NCBI RefSeq assembly: GCF_001971705.1
Contig: NZ_CP019327.1
Span: forward strand, 2,046,001-2,110,000
DNA from: Natronorubrum daqingense
Lineage (GTDB): Archaea > Halobacteriota > Halobacteria > Halobacteriales > Natrialbaceae
Direction of reading: 5' to 3'
Length of the DNA stretch: 64,000 bases
In this document: piece after piece, positions 34,945 through 44,161 of the stretch
How positions within the stretch are numbered: the stretch's first letter is position 1
Layout: each line of letters opens with the position of its first letter
Made by a program: the position numbers and the translations under genes
The notes under the pieces: generated by a model
Told to the model about the DNA's origin: nothing
The model's database searches: none
The model's input: the letters and a program-made list of their open reading frames with translations, nothing else

Positions 34945-35496
34945 TCACAGCGATTTTTCGTAGACGCACTCCTCGAGCCCGTCGGCCAGGTCGGTCGAGC
35001 GCACCTCGACGCACTCGAAACCGGCCGATTCGTAGAACGAAATACCGATTTCGTTGTCGGCGAGGACGGCGAGGCGGATTCGATCGAACGACGACTCGAG
35101 ATCGGCCTCGAGTCGCTCGAGCAGCGTACTTCCTGCACCTGCTCGCCAGTAGTCTGGCCGAATGTACAAGCGCGCGAGGTACGCCACGGACCGATCCTCC
35201 GGCCACGGAACGACGTGAGCGAAGCCCAGACAGTCACCGTCGAAATCGGAGCCGGAGTCGCTCGGTTCCACTCGCTCGGTCCCCTCGGGCTCGACGACGA
35301 GGAACGTCGCGTTCTCTCGCTCGAGTGCGTCGGTGATCGCCGACTCGAGATCACCGATCGCGTACCAGTCGTCGACCACTTTGTCGACGAAACGTGGCCC
35401 GAGAATATCGTCATAGGCGGCGTGCCAGCTCTCGCGGGCCGTCTCGTGGACGGCCCACACGTCGTCGCTCGTCGCGCGCCGAACGACTCGAGTCAT
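34945..35496 (-). CDS. GNAT family N-acetyltransferase
   Basis: A 183-residue protein with the GNAT fold: RRATSDDVWAVHETARESW at the start, acetyl-CoA motif LARLYIRPDYWRAGAGSTLLERL near residue 120, and the final LADNEIGISFYESAGFECVEV. Acceptor is unknown. The gene converges with the RNB ribonuclease gene 19 bp away. Confidence 0.88.
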   Translation of the reverse strand: MTRVVRRATSDDVWAVHETARESWHAAYDDILGPRFVDKVVDDWYAIGDLESAITDALERENATFLVVEPEGTERVEPSDSGSDFDGDCLGFAHVVPWPEDRSVAYLARLYIRPDYWRAGAGSTLLERLEADLESSFDRIRLAVLADNEIGISFYESAGFECVEVRSTDLADGLEECVYEKSL

Positions 35497-35612
35497 GGTG
35501 AATTTATACTCGGCCCGCAGGGAAAAGTTCGCACCCAGCCCGTGAGCGGTCGTTCACTGTTGAGACGCGATTAGGGGAGTCGAGCGTTCCGACGCGCCGC
35601 TGCGAGCGAACG

Positions 35613-36566
35613 TCATCGGGAGATCGTGGTCCCGTCGTCCGCGACGACGGCGTCGACCTCGTCTTTGGTGAGGAGCGCCACGTCCCCCGGAATCGTGCGT
35701 TTGAGCGCCGCTGTCGCCGCGGCGTACTCGAGCGCTTTGGGAACGTCGTCGCCGTGGAGTCGCCGAGCGATGAACGCGCCGCTGAAGGCGTCACCGGTGC
35801 CGATCGGCGAGACGGTGTCCGTCTCGTAGGCGGCCTGATCGTGGACGACGTTGTCGTGCCAGGCGAGTGCCCCCTCGGAGCCGCGGGTGACGACGACGGT
35901 CGTGAAGTCGTACTGCGACCCGAGCTGGTGGGCGAGTTGGCGCGGGTCGCCCTCGAAATCGAGCACCGTCCGCGCGTCTCGAGCCGCGATGAGCAAGACG
36001 TCGATTCCGGGGAACAGACGGGTCAGTGTCTCTCGAGCTTCCTCCGGCGTCCAGAGCTTTCGACGGTAGTTGAAGTCGAACGCCGTCGTGGTTCCACCCT
36101 GTCTGGCCGCCTTGAGCATGCTCGCCGTCGTCTCTCGCAGCGTCGAGGAGAGCGCGGGTGTGATCCCCGTCGTGTAGAAGACGCGGGCGTTTTGCACCTG
36201 GTCGATGTCGAACTCTCGAGCTTCGGCGCTCGAGATGGCAGTATTTCCCCGATCGTAGATGACGTTCGTCCCTCGCGGGCTGCCCGCCCGTTCGTGGTAA
36301 TACGTCCCCTGTCGACCCTGCTGACTCCAGACGACGTCGGTTTCGATACCGTGTCCCCGAAGTTCGTTGACGACGCGTCGACCGAGGGGCGAATCTGGAA
36401 CTTTCGACACCCAGGTCGCCGTCGCGCCCAGTCGGTCGGCCGCGATCGCGGCGTTGCTCTCCGCCCCCGCCGCGCGGACTTCGAACTCGCCCGCGTTCTC
36501 GAGTCGTTCGTCTCCCGGCGGCGTCAATCGCAGCATCGTCTCGCCGAACGTGACGATATCGCTCAC
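35613..36566 (-). CDS. kdgK: PfkB-family sugar kinase, probable 2-keto-3-deoxygluconate kinase
   Basis: A 317-residue kinase with GTG start at 36566 (SDIVTFGETMLRLTPPGDERL). PfkB signatures are AAGAESNAAIAADRLG at the start and PIGTGDAFSGAFIARRL at the end with the catalytic Asp. The MLRLTPPGDERLENA start is typical of haloarchaeal KDG kinases of the semi-phosphorylative Entner-Doudoroff route. A KDG-aldolase-type gene lies 6 kb away. Fructokinase-like alternatives are possible because PfkB members cross-annotate. Confidence 0.82.
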   Translation of the reverse strand: MSDIVTFGETMLRLTPPGDERLENAGEFEVRAAGAESNAAIAADRLGATATWVSKVPDSPLGRRVVNELRGHGIETDVVWSQQGRQGTYYHERAGSPRGTNVIYDRGNTAISSAEAREFDIDQVQNARVFYTTGITPALSSTLRETTASMLKAARQGGTTTAFDFNYRRKLWTPEEARETLTRLFPGIDVLLIAARDARTVLDFEGDPRQLAHQLGSQYDFTTVVVTRGSEGALAWHDNVVHDQAAYETDTVSPIGTGDAFSGAFIARRLHGDDVPKALEYAAATAALKRTIPGDVALLTKDEVDAVVADDGTTISR

Positions 36567-36800
36567 GGGTCGGTCCCCCAGACCGGACCGCACGTGTGTT
36601 CCACAGCCATACCGAGAAAAACGAACGGCGGTGGCATAAGTTATGGCGTTATCACACTTGCTCGTGTGCACACGCTCGCACCTTGCTCGCGCGCACAGGC
36701 TCGAGACGGCTCGCGGTTCTTCGTCGACATCTCGTCCGTCCGTAGAACGCAGTCCGGTCGAGGAACTGGTTCACTCGCGTCGGAAATCGGTCTCGATCGT

Positions 36801-37976
36801 TCAGCCCTCCAGTGGCGAGTCGACCGAGAGCAACGCGCTCGCCGTGTCCGATGTCCCTGCTCCGTCGTCGCTCACCGACGACCGCTCAACGTCGACCGCA
36901 GCCCCGAATTCGGCGAGCAGCTCACGACTCGAGGCCACGTGGTCGGTCACGCTCGGCACGCGAAGGCGGCCGCCAGCGAGCGCGAGGAAGACGAGCAACT
37001 GATCCGCCAGGTGTCGGTCGATCGGTGGGGCTGGCTCGTCCGACTCAGCACCTCTCTCGAGAAATCGAAGCAACTCGTCGGCCGCGTCCTCGCCGACGCG
37101 TTCGGCCGGTTTGCCGCGCTCGCCGAGCGCCGCGAAACCCGCAACGCCGTGCGTGTGGTCGAGTCGGAGCACGATGGCCGACCCCGGCGACGGACTGTCG
37201 ACGACCTCCTCCCGTCGCTCGAGCAGTTCGAGCGCTCTTCCGTCAGGTCCGCCGTTTCCGACTGAATCCGCTTTTCCTATTCCCAGTCGCTCGAGTGCGC
37301 CTTCGGCCTGTCTGTACGCGACGTCGCGATCCGCAAGCGATTCCGATTCCGTCGAGTAGAGCCGGACACCCTCGAGTTCGCCCCGTTCGGTCGAGTCGAT
37401 CGGCTCCACGCTCGAGGGGTCGACGTGCAGCGTCACTCGGCCGCCGCCGTCGGGGTAGAACCCGCGTCGCTCGACCTCGCAGGACGCGGAGAGGCCGTGT
37501 CGTCGGAGGAAGGGAAGCTTGACCCGGCGGAAGTACTCGAGGGGCGGCGACCACTTCACGTCCGTGCCGCCGGTGGCCGTCACGGTGAGTCGAGACTCGA
37601 GAATCGCCGCGAGCGGGAGCATGGCGTCGAATAAGAGCGTCACGCTGCCCGCCGTGTCGATATCGACGGCGTACTCGCCGCCGGGGAGGCTACCGGGTCC
37701 GCGGCTTTGCCAGTCTGTCGCCCCGTCGGTCGACTCGAGGCCGGGATCGAATTCGACGGTTTCGGACCCGAGTTCCCCGCCGGAGATGTCGGCGTCGCAC
37801 AGTTGAGCCATCGTCTCGAGCACCGCGAGGTGTTGGTGGCGAAGGCCGGGCGTCGGTCGGTCGCCGCGGACGGACTCGATGCGGATCGACTCGTTTCTCA
37901 GGGTGGCGAGGGTGAGCGCGCTCCTGACGAACTGGCCGCCCGCGTCAGAACCGTCGAGTTCGTGGTCCGGAGACAT
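36801..37976 (-). CDS. rtcA: RNA 3'-terminal phosphate cyclase
   Basis: A 391-residue enzyme converting RNA 3'-phosphates to 2',3'-cyclic phosphates with ATP. DAGGQFVRSALTLATL is the N-terminal family motif, RRGFYPDGGGRVTLHVDPS marks the conserved core and PPIDRHLADQLLVFLALA carries the His that is adenylylated. An acidic, Ser/Asp-rich insertion after the catalytic region (about residue 365 on) is a halophilic extension. RtcB is not in the window. Confidence 0.92.
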   Translation of the reverse strand: MSPDHELDGSDAGGQFVRSALTLATLRNESIRIESVRGDRPTPGLRHQHLAVLETMAQLCDADISGGELGSETVEFDPGLESTDGATDWQSRGPGSLPGGEYAVDIDTAGSVTLLFDAMLPLAAILESRLTVTATGGTDVKWSPPLEYFRRVKLPFLRRHGLSASCEVERRGFYPDGGGRVTLHVDPSSVEPIDSTERGELEGVRLYSTESESLADRDVAYRQAEGALERLGIGKADSVGNGGPDGRALELLERREEVVDSPSPGSAIVLRLDHTHGVAGFAALGERGKPAERVGEDAADELLRFLERGAESDEPAPPIDRHLADQLLVFLALAGGRLRVPSVTDHVASSRELLAEFGAAVDVERSSVSDDGAGTSDTASALLSVDSPLEG

Positions 37977-38099
37977 GGGGAGAATACGTCTCTCGAGAAG
38001 CGTATTGTTACCGATGACGACAGCGAAGCCGTGTGATGAATGGTACCTACTGTGCCGCTTTCTGAAGCTTTTCCGTGATGGATCGACGAGTGTGGACGA

Positions 38100-39416
38100 A
38101 TGCGAATCTGGGCCGATCCACTCAAACGCCGCTGGCTGCTCTGGGCGACGCTCGGCGTCGTCTTCTTGCTCGTCAACGTCAATCGTCTCTCCTCGGCGGT
38201 GCTGGCGGAGGATCTCATGGGTGCGTTCGAGACGACGGGAGCCCAGTTAGGAACGCTTCACGCCGTCTTCTTCTGGGTGTACGCGTTCATGCAGATCCCC
38301 ACGGGCATCCTCGCGGATCGCGTCGGGCCGCGGGTGACGGCGACGGTCGGCGCGGCGGTGATGAACGTCGGCGTGATCTGGTTCGCGCTGACCGACAGCT
38401 ACCTCGCCGCACTCGCCGCCCGCGGACTCGTCGGCCTCGGCGGCAGCGTGATCTTCGTCTGCATCCTTCGTTTCTGTGCGAACTGGTACCGCGCCGATGA
38501 GTTCGCGACGATGAGCGGCGCAACGTTCGCGATCTCCGGCATCGGTGGCGTCGTCGCGACGACGCCGTTGGCCCTCGCCGTCGACGCCACTGACTGGCGA
38601 ACGGCCATCGGCGGACTCGGGGTCCTCGGCCTCCTCTTCGCGGTCGTCGTCTTCGCCGTCGTCCGAAACAGTCCGCGTGAGGCCGGTTACGACTCCCTCG
38701 AGGGCGTCCCCGACCAGCCGACGCTGACGAACGCCGAGCTCAAGACCTACCTCTCCGATATCTTTCGCGATCCCCTCATCTGGGTCGTCGCCATCATGCT
38801 GTTCTGTGCGAGCGGCGTGAACCTCACCCTGTTCGGCCTCTGGGGGATTCCCTACATCGTCCAGGTGTACGACGTCTCGGTCACGTACGCCTCTTTCTTC
38901 ACACTCCTCGGCGGCGTCGGCGTCATGATCGGGCCGCCCGCTATCGGCTGGCTCTCCGATCGAATCGGGAAACGAGGCGAGTTGATGGTCGGCGGTGGGG
39001 CCCTCTTCGTCGCGAGTCTCGCGATTATCGCCCTCGTGGGCGACCCGCCGCTGGTCGTCGTCGGTGCCGTGTTCTTTTTCAGCGGCCTCTTGCTCGGGTC
39101 GTTCTTGCTCGGCTACGCGGTCGTCAAGGATCGCCACCCCGACAGCGCGAGCGGCATTTCGACGGGAACGGTCAACGGTGCGGGCTTCTTCGGCGCGGCG
39201 ATCTTGCCGACCCTGATGGGGTGGGCCCTCGACGACTACTGGGCGGGCGACATCGTCGGCGGCACCCGCGTCTACACGGAGACCGGCTACCAGATCGCGT
39301 TCGCCATCGCGACGGTGGCCGGTTTGATCGCCCTGTGTTGTACGATCTGGCTCTATCGCCACGAGCGACGGACGTCAACAGCCACCGTCGAAGACGGACG
39401 ACAGCCCTCGCACTGA
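38100..39416 (+). CDS. MFS transporter (NNP/sugar-phosphate-type antiporter family)
   Basis: A 438-residue, 12-helix transporter. The first cytoplasmic loop motif GILADRVGPRVTATVGA is in place, and the second half repeats it as PAIGWLSDRIGKRGELMVGG. The layout is that of OFA or glucarate/hexuronate-type anion transporters, but the solute is not predictable. ATG 38100 opens MRIWADPLKRRWLLW. It is convergent with the small membrane gene that follows. Confidence 0.88.
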   Translation: MRIWADPLKRRWLLWATLGVVFLLVNVNRLSSAVLAEDLMGAFETTGAQLGTLHAVFFWVYAFMQIPTGILADRVGPRVTATVGAAVMNVGVIWFALTDSYLAALAARGLVGLGGSVIFVCILRFCANWYRADEFATMSGATFAISGIGGVVATTPLALAVDATDWRTAIGGLGVLGLLFAVVVFAVVRNSPREAGYDSLEGVPDQPTLTNAELKTYLSDIFRDPLIWVVAIMLFCASGVNLTLFGLWGIPYIVQVYDVSVTYASFFTLLGGVGVMIGPPAIGWLSDRIGKRGELMVGGGALFVASLAIIALVGDPPLVVVGAVFFFSGLLLGSFLLGYAVVKDRHPDSASGISTGTVNGAGFFGAAILPTLMGWALDDYWAGDIVGGTRVYTETGYQIAFAIATVAGLIALCCTIWLYRHERRTSTATVEDGRQPSH

Positions 39417-39436
39417 TCCTCCCGGACTCGAGCCGT

Positions 39437-39646
39437 TCACGCGGCTTCGTCGTCGATCCCCGAAAACAAGGTCCAGAAGGCGAGGAGGACCAGGAAGAAG
39501 ACGACGCCGATCGCGACCCGAAGACCGATCTCTTCGATGCCGGTCGCCTCGGCGTGGACGAGCGAGGCCGCCCACCCACCGCCGGCGACGGCGAATCCGG
39601 TCGCGACGATGAGCATGAGCAAGAGCCGATCCGTGGGTACATCCAT
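39437..39646 (-). CDS. Small two-helix membrane protein
   Basis: A 69-residue protein starting MDVPTDRLLLMLIVATG. Two hydrophobic helices (LLLMLIVATGFAVAGGGWAA and VAIGVVFFLVLLAFWTLF) are joined by an acidic loop ATGIEEIG, and the tail is DDEAA. Coding bias is good; no family is recognised. The longer frame upstream to 39877 is not coding-like. Confidence 0.6.
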   Translation of the reverse strand: MDVPTDRLLLMLIVATGFAVAGGGWAASLVHAEATGIEEIGLRVAIGVVFFLVLLAFWTLFSGIDDEAA

Positions 39647-39764
39647 GCCAGACGCTCCGCTCGAGAGCGAGTTAAGCCCGCAGCCTGAATTAGCCACTCC
39701 TTCAGCCTGAATTGGCCACTCCTGCATCCACGACGCGGCGACAGCCGAACGCAGCGCCAGCAGG

Positions 39765-41954
39765 TTAGCCCTGGTGGCCCGGATAATCGCGCTCGAATCG
39801 GTCCTCGAGTTCAGCCTCGTCGAGTTCGACCAGCACTGGCCGCCCGTGCGGGCACGCATAGGGATTCGCACACCCATCGAGTGCCTCGAGCAAATCGAGC
39901 ACCGATCCCTCCGTCAGCGACGTGTTGCCGGTGATCGAGGGGTGACACGCCAGATCGCCGAGGAACTCGTTCGCCAGCGCGTCGACGGTCTCCGATCCGG
40001 CGTCTCGATCGCCCTCGAGCACCGACGTGAGAACGTCTCGCAACCGTTCGGGCTCGAGGGTCTCCTCGAGGACGGCGGGGACCGTTGTCACGGCAACCGT
40101 CCGGTCGTCGACTCGATCCGCGTAGAATCCGAGTCGCGACAGTGCCTCGCGGTAACTCTCGAACGCCTCGGCTTCGACGGCCGTCAACTCGAGTTCGACG
40201 GGGGACGCGAGCGCCTGTGCAGCAGAATCGGCAGCGAACGCTCGCTGGAGTCGTTCGTAGTTGACGCGCTCGTCGGCCGCGTGCTGATCGATCAGTACCA
40301 GCCCGTCCGCCGTTTCACAGACGAGGTACGTGTCGTGTAGCTGCCCGAGGACGCGAAGGGGCGGCAGCGAATCGAACTGCGTCTCGTCGCCGGTCGCGGC
40401 CCCGCCCTCGAGCGTTCGCTGTTCGGTCTCGACGGAGAACGTCCGGTCCGAGTTGGGGTCGGGACTCGAGTCGGTTCCTTCCGGACCCGTGGACGTCGAG
40501 TCGGCAGACGAAGCGTCTTCAGCGTGCGTGTTCCCTGGAGACGGAGACTCGGTGTCGGTCGTCGCTCGAGCCGTCTTTGGCCGGGGTTCGGCAGTCGACG
40601 CTGCTCGAGGAGCCGCCGCTGGTTGTCCCTGGGACGGGGACGACTCGGACTGAGCGGTAGTGTCTGGCGCTGAGTGAGCTTCGGATTCGCCGCCTGCCTC
40701 CACTGCAGCGTCTGATTCACCCGACGCGACGGAACGCGATTCCTCGTCTCGAGTCCGCTGATCGGAGTCCGCGCCGGACTCGTCGCTCCCCGATTCGCCG
40801 CTCGCGCGCTCGTGAGACGACCGTGCCGTCGACTCGAGCGTTCCGGGCTCGAGTCGGGCTTCCTCGGGTGCCGAGCGACCCCGCGGCGCGCGCGAGCGAA
40901 GGAGGCCGTGCTCGAGCAGCGCGGACTCGACGACCGTATCGACCTGCCGGCGGACCGCGTCGTCGTCGTCGAAGCGAACCTCGCGTTTTCTGGGGTGGAC
41001 GTTCACGTCGACGGCGTCGCCGGGAACCTCGAGGAAGAGGGTGGCGAACGGGTATCGATCGCCGCCCAACTGCGTGCCGTAGGCACCCATGATTCCCTCG
41101 CGAATCGCGTCCGCGGTGACCGCGCGGCCGTTGACGTACGTCGCGAGGTACTCCCGACTCGAGCGGTTCGTTTCGGGGTGTGAGACGAGTCCCGAGACGG
41201 ACTCGAGCGGGCCGGGCGGGAGTTCGTCGCCGTCGATTTCGACGGAGACCATCGCGCTCGCGACCTCGCGGCCGTAGACGGCCAGCACGGCTGCCTGCAG
41301 GTCACCCTGCCCGGTCGTCGCAAACACCTCGCGGCCGTCGTGGGTGAGCGAAACGGCGACGTCCGGGTTCGCGAGCGCGTAGCGCGTGACGATCCGGTTG
41401 ACGTGGGCGAACTCAGTCGCCGTCGTCTTGAGGAACTTCTTGCGAGCGGGCGTGTTGTAGAAGAGGTCCGCGACCTCGACGATGGTTCCCGTTGGACAGC
41501 CCGTCGGTTCAACGGTCGTCACCTCCCCGCCCTCGTAGACGAGTTTCGTGCCAGCGGCGTCTCGACTCCCCCCGTCGACAGCCTGCGGTCGGGACTCGAT
41601 CGTCACTCGAGACACCGACCCGATCGTGTGGAGCGCTTCGCCGCGGAAGCCGAGCGTCGTGACGCCCGACTCGAGGTCCTCGAGGTCGTCGATCTTGCTC
41701 GTGGTGTGCTCGCGGACGGCTGCACGAACGTCCGTTTCGCTCATCCCGTCGCCGTCGTCGGCCACGCGGATCAGCTCCGTGCCGCCGTCGTCGATCGTCA
41801 CGTCGATGGTTTCGGCCCCGGCGTCGAGGCTGTTCTCGACGAGTTCCTTGACCGCGCTGGCGGGCCGTTCGACGACCTCGCCGGCGGCGATGCGAGCGAC
41901 CGTGTCCTCGTCTAATTGGTGGATGTCGGTGTCCTGTGGTGGCTCTGCTGTCAT
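39765..41954 (-). CDS. mutL: DNA mismatch repair protein MutL (endonuclease-type)
   Basis: A 729-residue protein. The GHKL ATPase motifs are NSLDAGAETIDVTI, DDGDGMSETD and GFRGEALHTIGSV. The C-terminal domain carries DQHAADERVNYE, matching the metal-binding endonuclease motif DQHA(x2)E(x4)E, plus ACHPSI and CPHGRPV motifs, so this MutL is predicted to nick DNA. The linker between the two halves is a roughly 150-residue Ser/Glu/Asp-rich low-complexity stretch. MutS is encoded 2.2 kb further along the same strand with two unrelated genes in between. Confidence 0.95.
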   Translation of the reverse strand: MTAEPPQDTDIHQLDEDTVARIAAGEVVERPASAVKELVENSLDAGAETIDVTIDDGGTELIRVADDGDGMSETDVRAAVREHTTSKIDDLEDLESGVTTLGFRGEALHTIGSVSRVTIESRPQAVDGGSRDAAGTKLVYEGGEVTTVEPTGCPTGTIVEVADLFYNTPARKKFLKTTATEFAHVNRIVTRYALANPDVAVSLTHDGREVFATTGQGDLQAAVLAVYGREVASAMVSVEIDGDELPPGPLESVSGLVSHPETNRSSREYLATYVNGRAVTADAIREGIMGAYGTQLGGDRYPFATLFLEVPGDAVDVNVHPRKREVRFDDDDAVRRQVDTVVESALLEHGLLRSRAPRGRSAPEEARLEPGTLESTARSSHERASGESGSDESGADSDQRTRDEESRSVASGESDAAVEAGGESEAHSAPDTTAQSESSPSQGQPAAAPRAASTAEPRPKTARATTDTESPSPGNTHAEDASSADSTSTGPEGTDSSPDPNSDRTFSVETEQRTLEGGAATGDETQFDSLPPLRVLGQLHDTYLVCETADGLVLIDQHAADERVNYERLQRAFAADSAAQALASPVELELTAVEAEAFESYREALSRLGFYADRVDDRTVAVTTVPAVLEETLEPERLRDVLTSVLEGDRDAGSETVDALANEFLGDLACHPSITGNTSLTEGSVLDLLEALDGCANPYACPHGRPVLVELDEAELEDRFERDYPGHQG

Positions 41955-42153
41955 AGCTCGATCTTCGGGCGAACGGCGGAATTTCGGGGCGCTTCGAGCG
42001 TGTGAAATCGCGATCGAACGTGCTCGAACCCGTCCGTTCGGTTCATGCCGTTCGCTCTCGCTCGAGCGTGGTTAAACTGTGGGTTGGCGTCCGTCCGAGC
42101 GAACGACGCAACGACGAACGGGCAACCGAGTGGGGAGTGCTGGGCAAGCAGAC

Positions 42154-43050
42154 CTATCCGTCGAGCAAGTCGTCGACGGCGACCTCGATAGTACCTCGAC
42201 TATCCGCAGGGACCTCGACGAGCGGCGGTCGAACTGCGTCCGTGGGAATCACGCCGGCGTGCTCGAGGGCCGTCTTCGTCGCCGGGGCGAAGCCGTAGTC
42301 CGCACAGGCGTCGAACAGCGGGACGATGGCATCCTGAATCTCCGCGCCGCGGGGATCGACAGCCGTTTCGTAGAGTTCGGAGTACTGCGCCGGGGCAACG
42401 TTCGAGAGCGCGTTCAACCCGCCGTCAGCCCCCATCCGCAGCGCGGGAACGAGCAGCGCGTCGTAACCCTGTAGCGCGAGGAAGTCTTCGGGAGTCTGGC
42501 GCATCACGGAACAGAAGTACTCGAGGTCGCCACTCGAGTCCTTGATCCCGAGGACGTTCTCGTGGTCGGCAAGTGCCCGAATCGTCTCGATGGGGATCGA
42601 GTCGCCGGTACACGGCGGGATATTGTAGAGCAAGAGTGGCAACGGCGAGCGGTCGGCGACGGCCTCGAAGAACCGCTGGTTCCCGGCGGGGTCGTTCGCT
42701 CCGTGAAAGTACGGTTCCGTGACGACGGCCGCGTCGGCACCGATGTCGGCGGCGTGGGCGGCGTAGTCGACGGCCTCGTCGACGCTCGTCGCGGCCGCCC
42801 CGGCGAGCACTGGGACCGCACCGTCGACCACTTCGACCGTTCGTTCGTGAACTCGCTTGCGTTCTGCAGGCGTGAGACTGGCGAATTCGCCCGTGGTCCC
42901 ACACGGAAAGATGCCGTCGATGCCACCCTCGAGGAGGTACTCGATCAGGTCGTCGAACGCGGCTTCGTCGACCTCGTTCGCCCCGGCGGTATCCTCGAAG
43001 GGCGTGACGACTGGACAGGTGATTCCGGAAAGTGCCTCGGTGAGCGTCAT
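42154..43050 (-). CDS. kdgA: Dihydrodipicolinate synthase/KDG aldolase family protein
   Basis: A 298-residue class I aldolase of the NAL/DHDPS superfamily. FPCGTTGEFASLT is the 2-keto-acid carboxylate site, YNIPPCTG carries the conserved Tyr, and GIKDSSGDL the Schiff-base Lys. In Haloferax volcanii the KDG aldolase of the semi-phosphorylative Entner-Doudoroff pathway belongs to this family, and a KDG kinase is 6 kb away, so that role is likely; true dapA or another 2-keto-3-deoxy acid aldolase is an alternative. ATG 43050 starts MTLTEALSGITC. Confidence 0.78.
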   Translation of the reverse strand: MTLTEALSGITCPVVTPFEDTAGANEVDEAAFDDLIEYLLEGGIDGIFPCGTTGEFASLTPAERKRVHERTVEVVDGAVPVLAGAAATSVDEAVDYAAHAADIGADAAVVTEPYFHGANDPAGNQRFFEAVADRSPLPLLLYNIPPCTGDSIPIETIRALADHENVLGIKDSSGDLEYFCSVMRQTPEDFLALQGYDALLVPALRMGADGGLNALSNVAPAQYSELYETAVDPRGAEIQDAIVPLFDACADYGFAPATKTALEHAGVIPTDAVRPPLVEVPADSRGTIEVAVDDLLDG

Positions 43051-43247
43051 GCACAGAGAATGTGTCGGCGAGCGCAAAAACGTACCTGCTCTCGAGAACG
43101 ACTCGAGTCACCGAACGGCTGAGCGACGGCGAACGGGTCTCGCTCACGCTCGTCGCATTCGCGCTACACCGCGCACCTTCGTTCGGCGGGGCCCCGCTGA
43201 CCGGGATGTCGGCTGGGCGGCGGAAAGTCGCTACAAGGTCGGTCGCG

Positions 43248-44045
43248 TTACTCGAGGCCCAGATCCTTCGACATCGAGTTGCCCGCGCGTGGAACGCCCT
43301 TCACGGTCACCGTTTCGCCGTTCATGAACGAGGCGGCGGGACTCGAGAGGAACTGGGCGACGTCGGCGATCTCCTCGACGTGACCGATGCGACGGTCGGT
43401 CTTCTCGCGGGGCGGCATGTCCTCGCTGTCGATGCCGAGCGTCTCGGCGACGCCGGGAGTCTGGATCAGGCCGGGCGCGATACAGTTGACGCGGATGCCG
43501 TCGTCGGCCCACTCAGTTGCCAGCGTCTCGGTCAGGCGGATGATCGCGGCTTTCGAGGCCCCGTAGTGACTCTCTCCGGGGGCTGCGTGCTGGCCGTTGA
43601 CCGACGAGAGGTTGATGATGGCACCACCAGAGCCCTCGCGCATCACTTCACCGGCGAGTTGCGTGCAGTGGACGGTACTGTTGAGGTTGAGGTCGACGAT
43701 AGTCTGCCAGCCGTTGGCCGAGATGTCCTCGAATGGGGCGACGAACTCGCCTCCCGCGTTGTTGACGAGAACGTCAATATCGCCGAACGTTTCGACCGTT
43801 TCGTCGACGAGATTCTGGACCTGCTCGCGCTCGCGGACGTTACACTCGAGAGCGAGTGCCTCGCCAGCGTCGTCCGCGTCGTTGATCTCGTCCGCGACCG
43901 GGCCGACGCGATCCATCGAGCGCGAACAGATCGAAACGTTCGCGCCGCTGGCGGCGAGCGTCTTGGCGATGGCTTCTCCGATTCCCTGACTTGCACCCGT
44001 GACGATCGCGGTCTTCCCCGTGACGTCGTAGTCCGGTTCGTGCAT
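43248..44045 (-). CDS. SDR family oxidoreductase
   Basis: A 265-residue classical short-chain dehydrogenase. The cofactor motif TGASQGIGEA is near residue 17, NNAGG follows, and the Ser-Tyr-Lys catalytic set is in NLSSVNGQHA and HYGASKAA. SRSMDR after the cofactor strand suggests NADP. Substrate unknown; sugar acid or glucose dehydrogenase roles would fit the nearby KDG genes but are unproven. It is separated from the aldolase gene by 197 bp. Confidence 0.87.
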   Translation of the reverse strand: MHEPDYDVTGKTAIVTGASQGIGEAIAKTLAASGANVSICSRSMDRVGPVADEINDADDAGEALALECNVREREQVQNLVDETVETFGDIDVLVNNAGGEFVAPFEDISANGWQTIVDLNLNSTVHCTQLAGEVMREGSGGAIINLSSVNGQHAAPGESHYGASKAAIIRLTETLATEWADDGIRVNCIAPGLIQTPGVAETLGIDSEDMPPREKTDRRIGHVEEIADVAQFLSSPAASFMNGETVTVKGVPRAGNSMSKDLGLE

Positions 44046-44161
44046 CGTGTTAGCTGGCTATCTGGCACGTGATAACAATACCGTTCCCGGATAGTTGAGT
44101 TCGATTGACAGTATGCCCGCGTTAGACCAACGAGAAACGCTTTGAGCGTGTACAGGTCGGC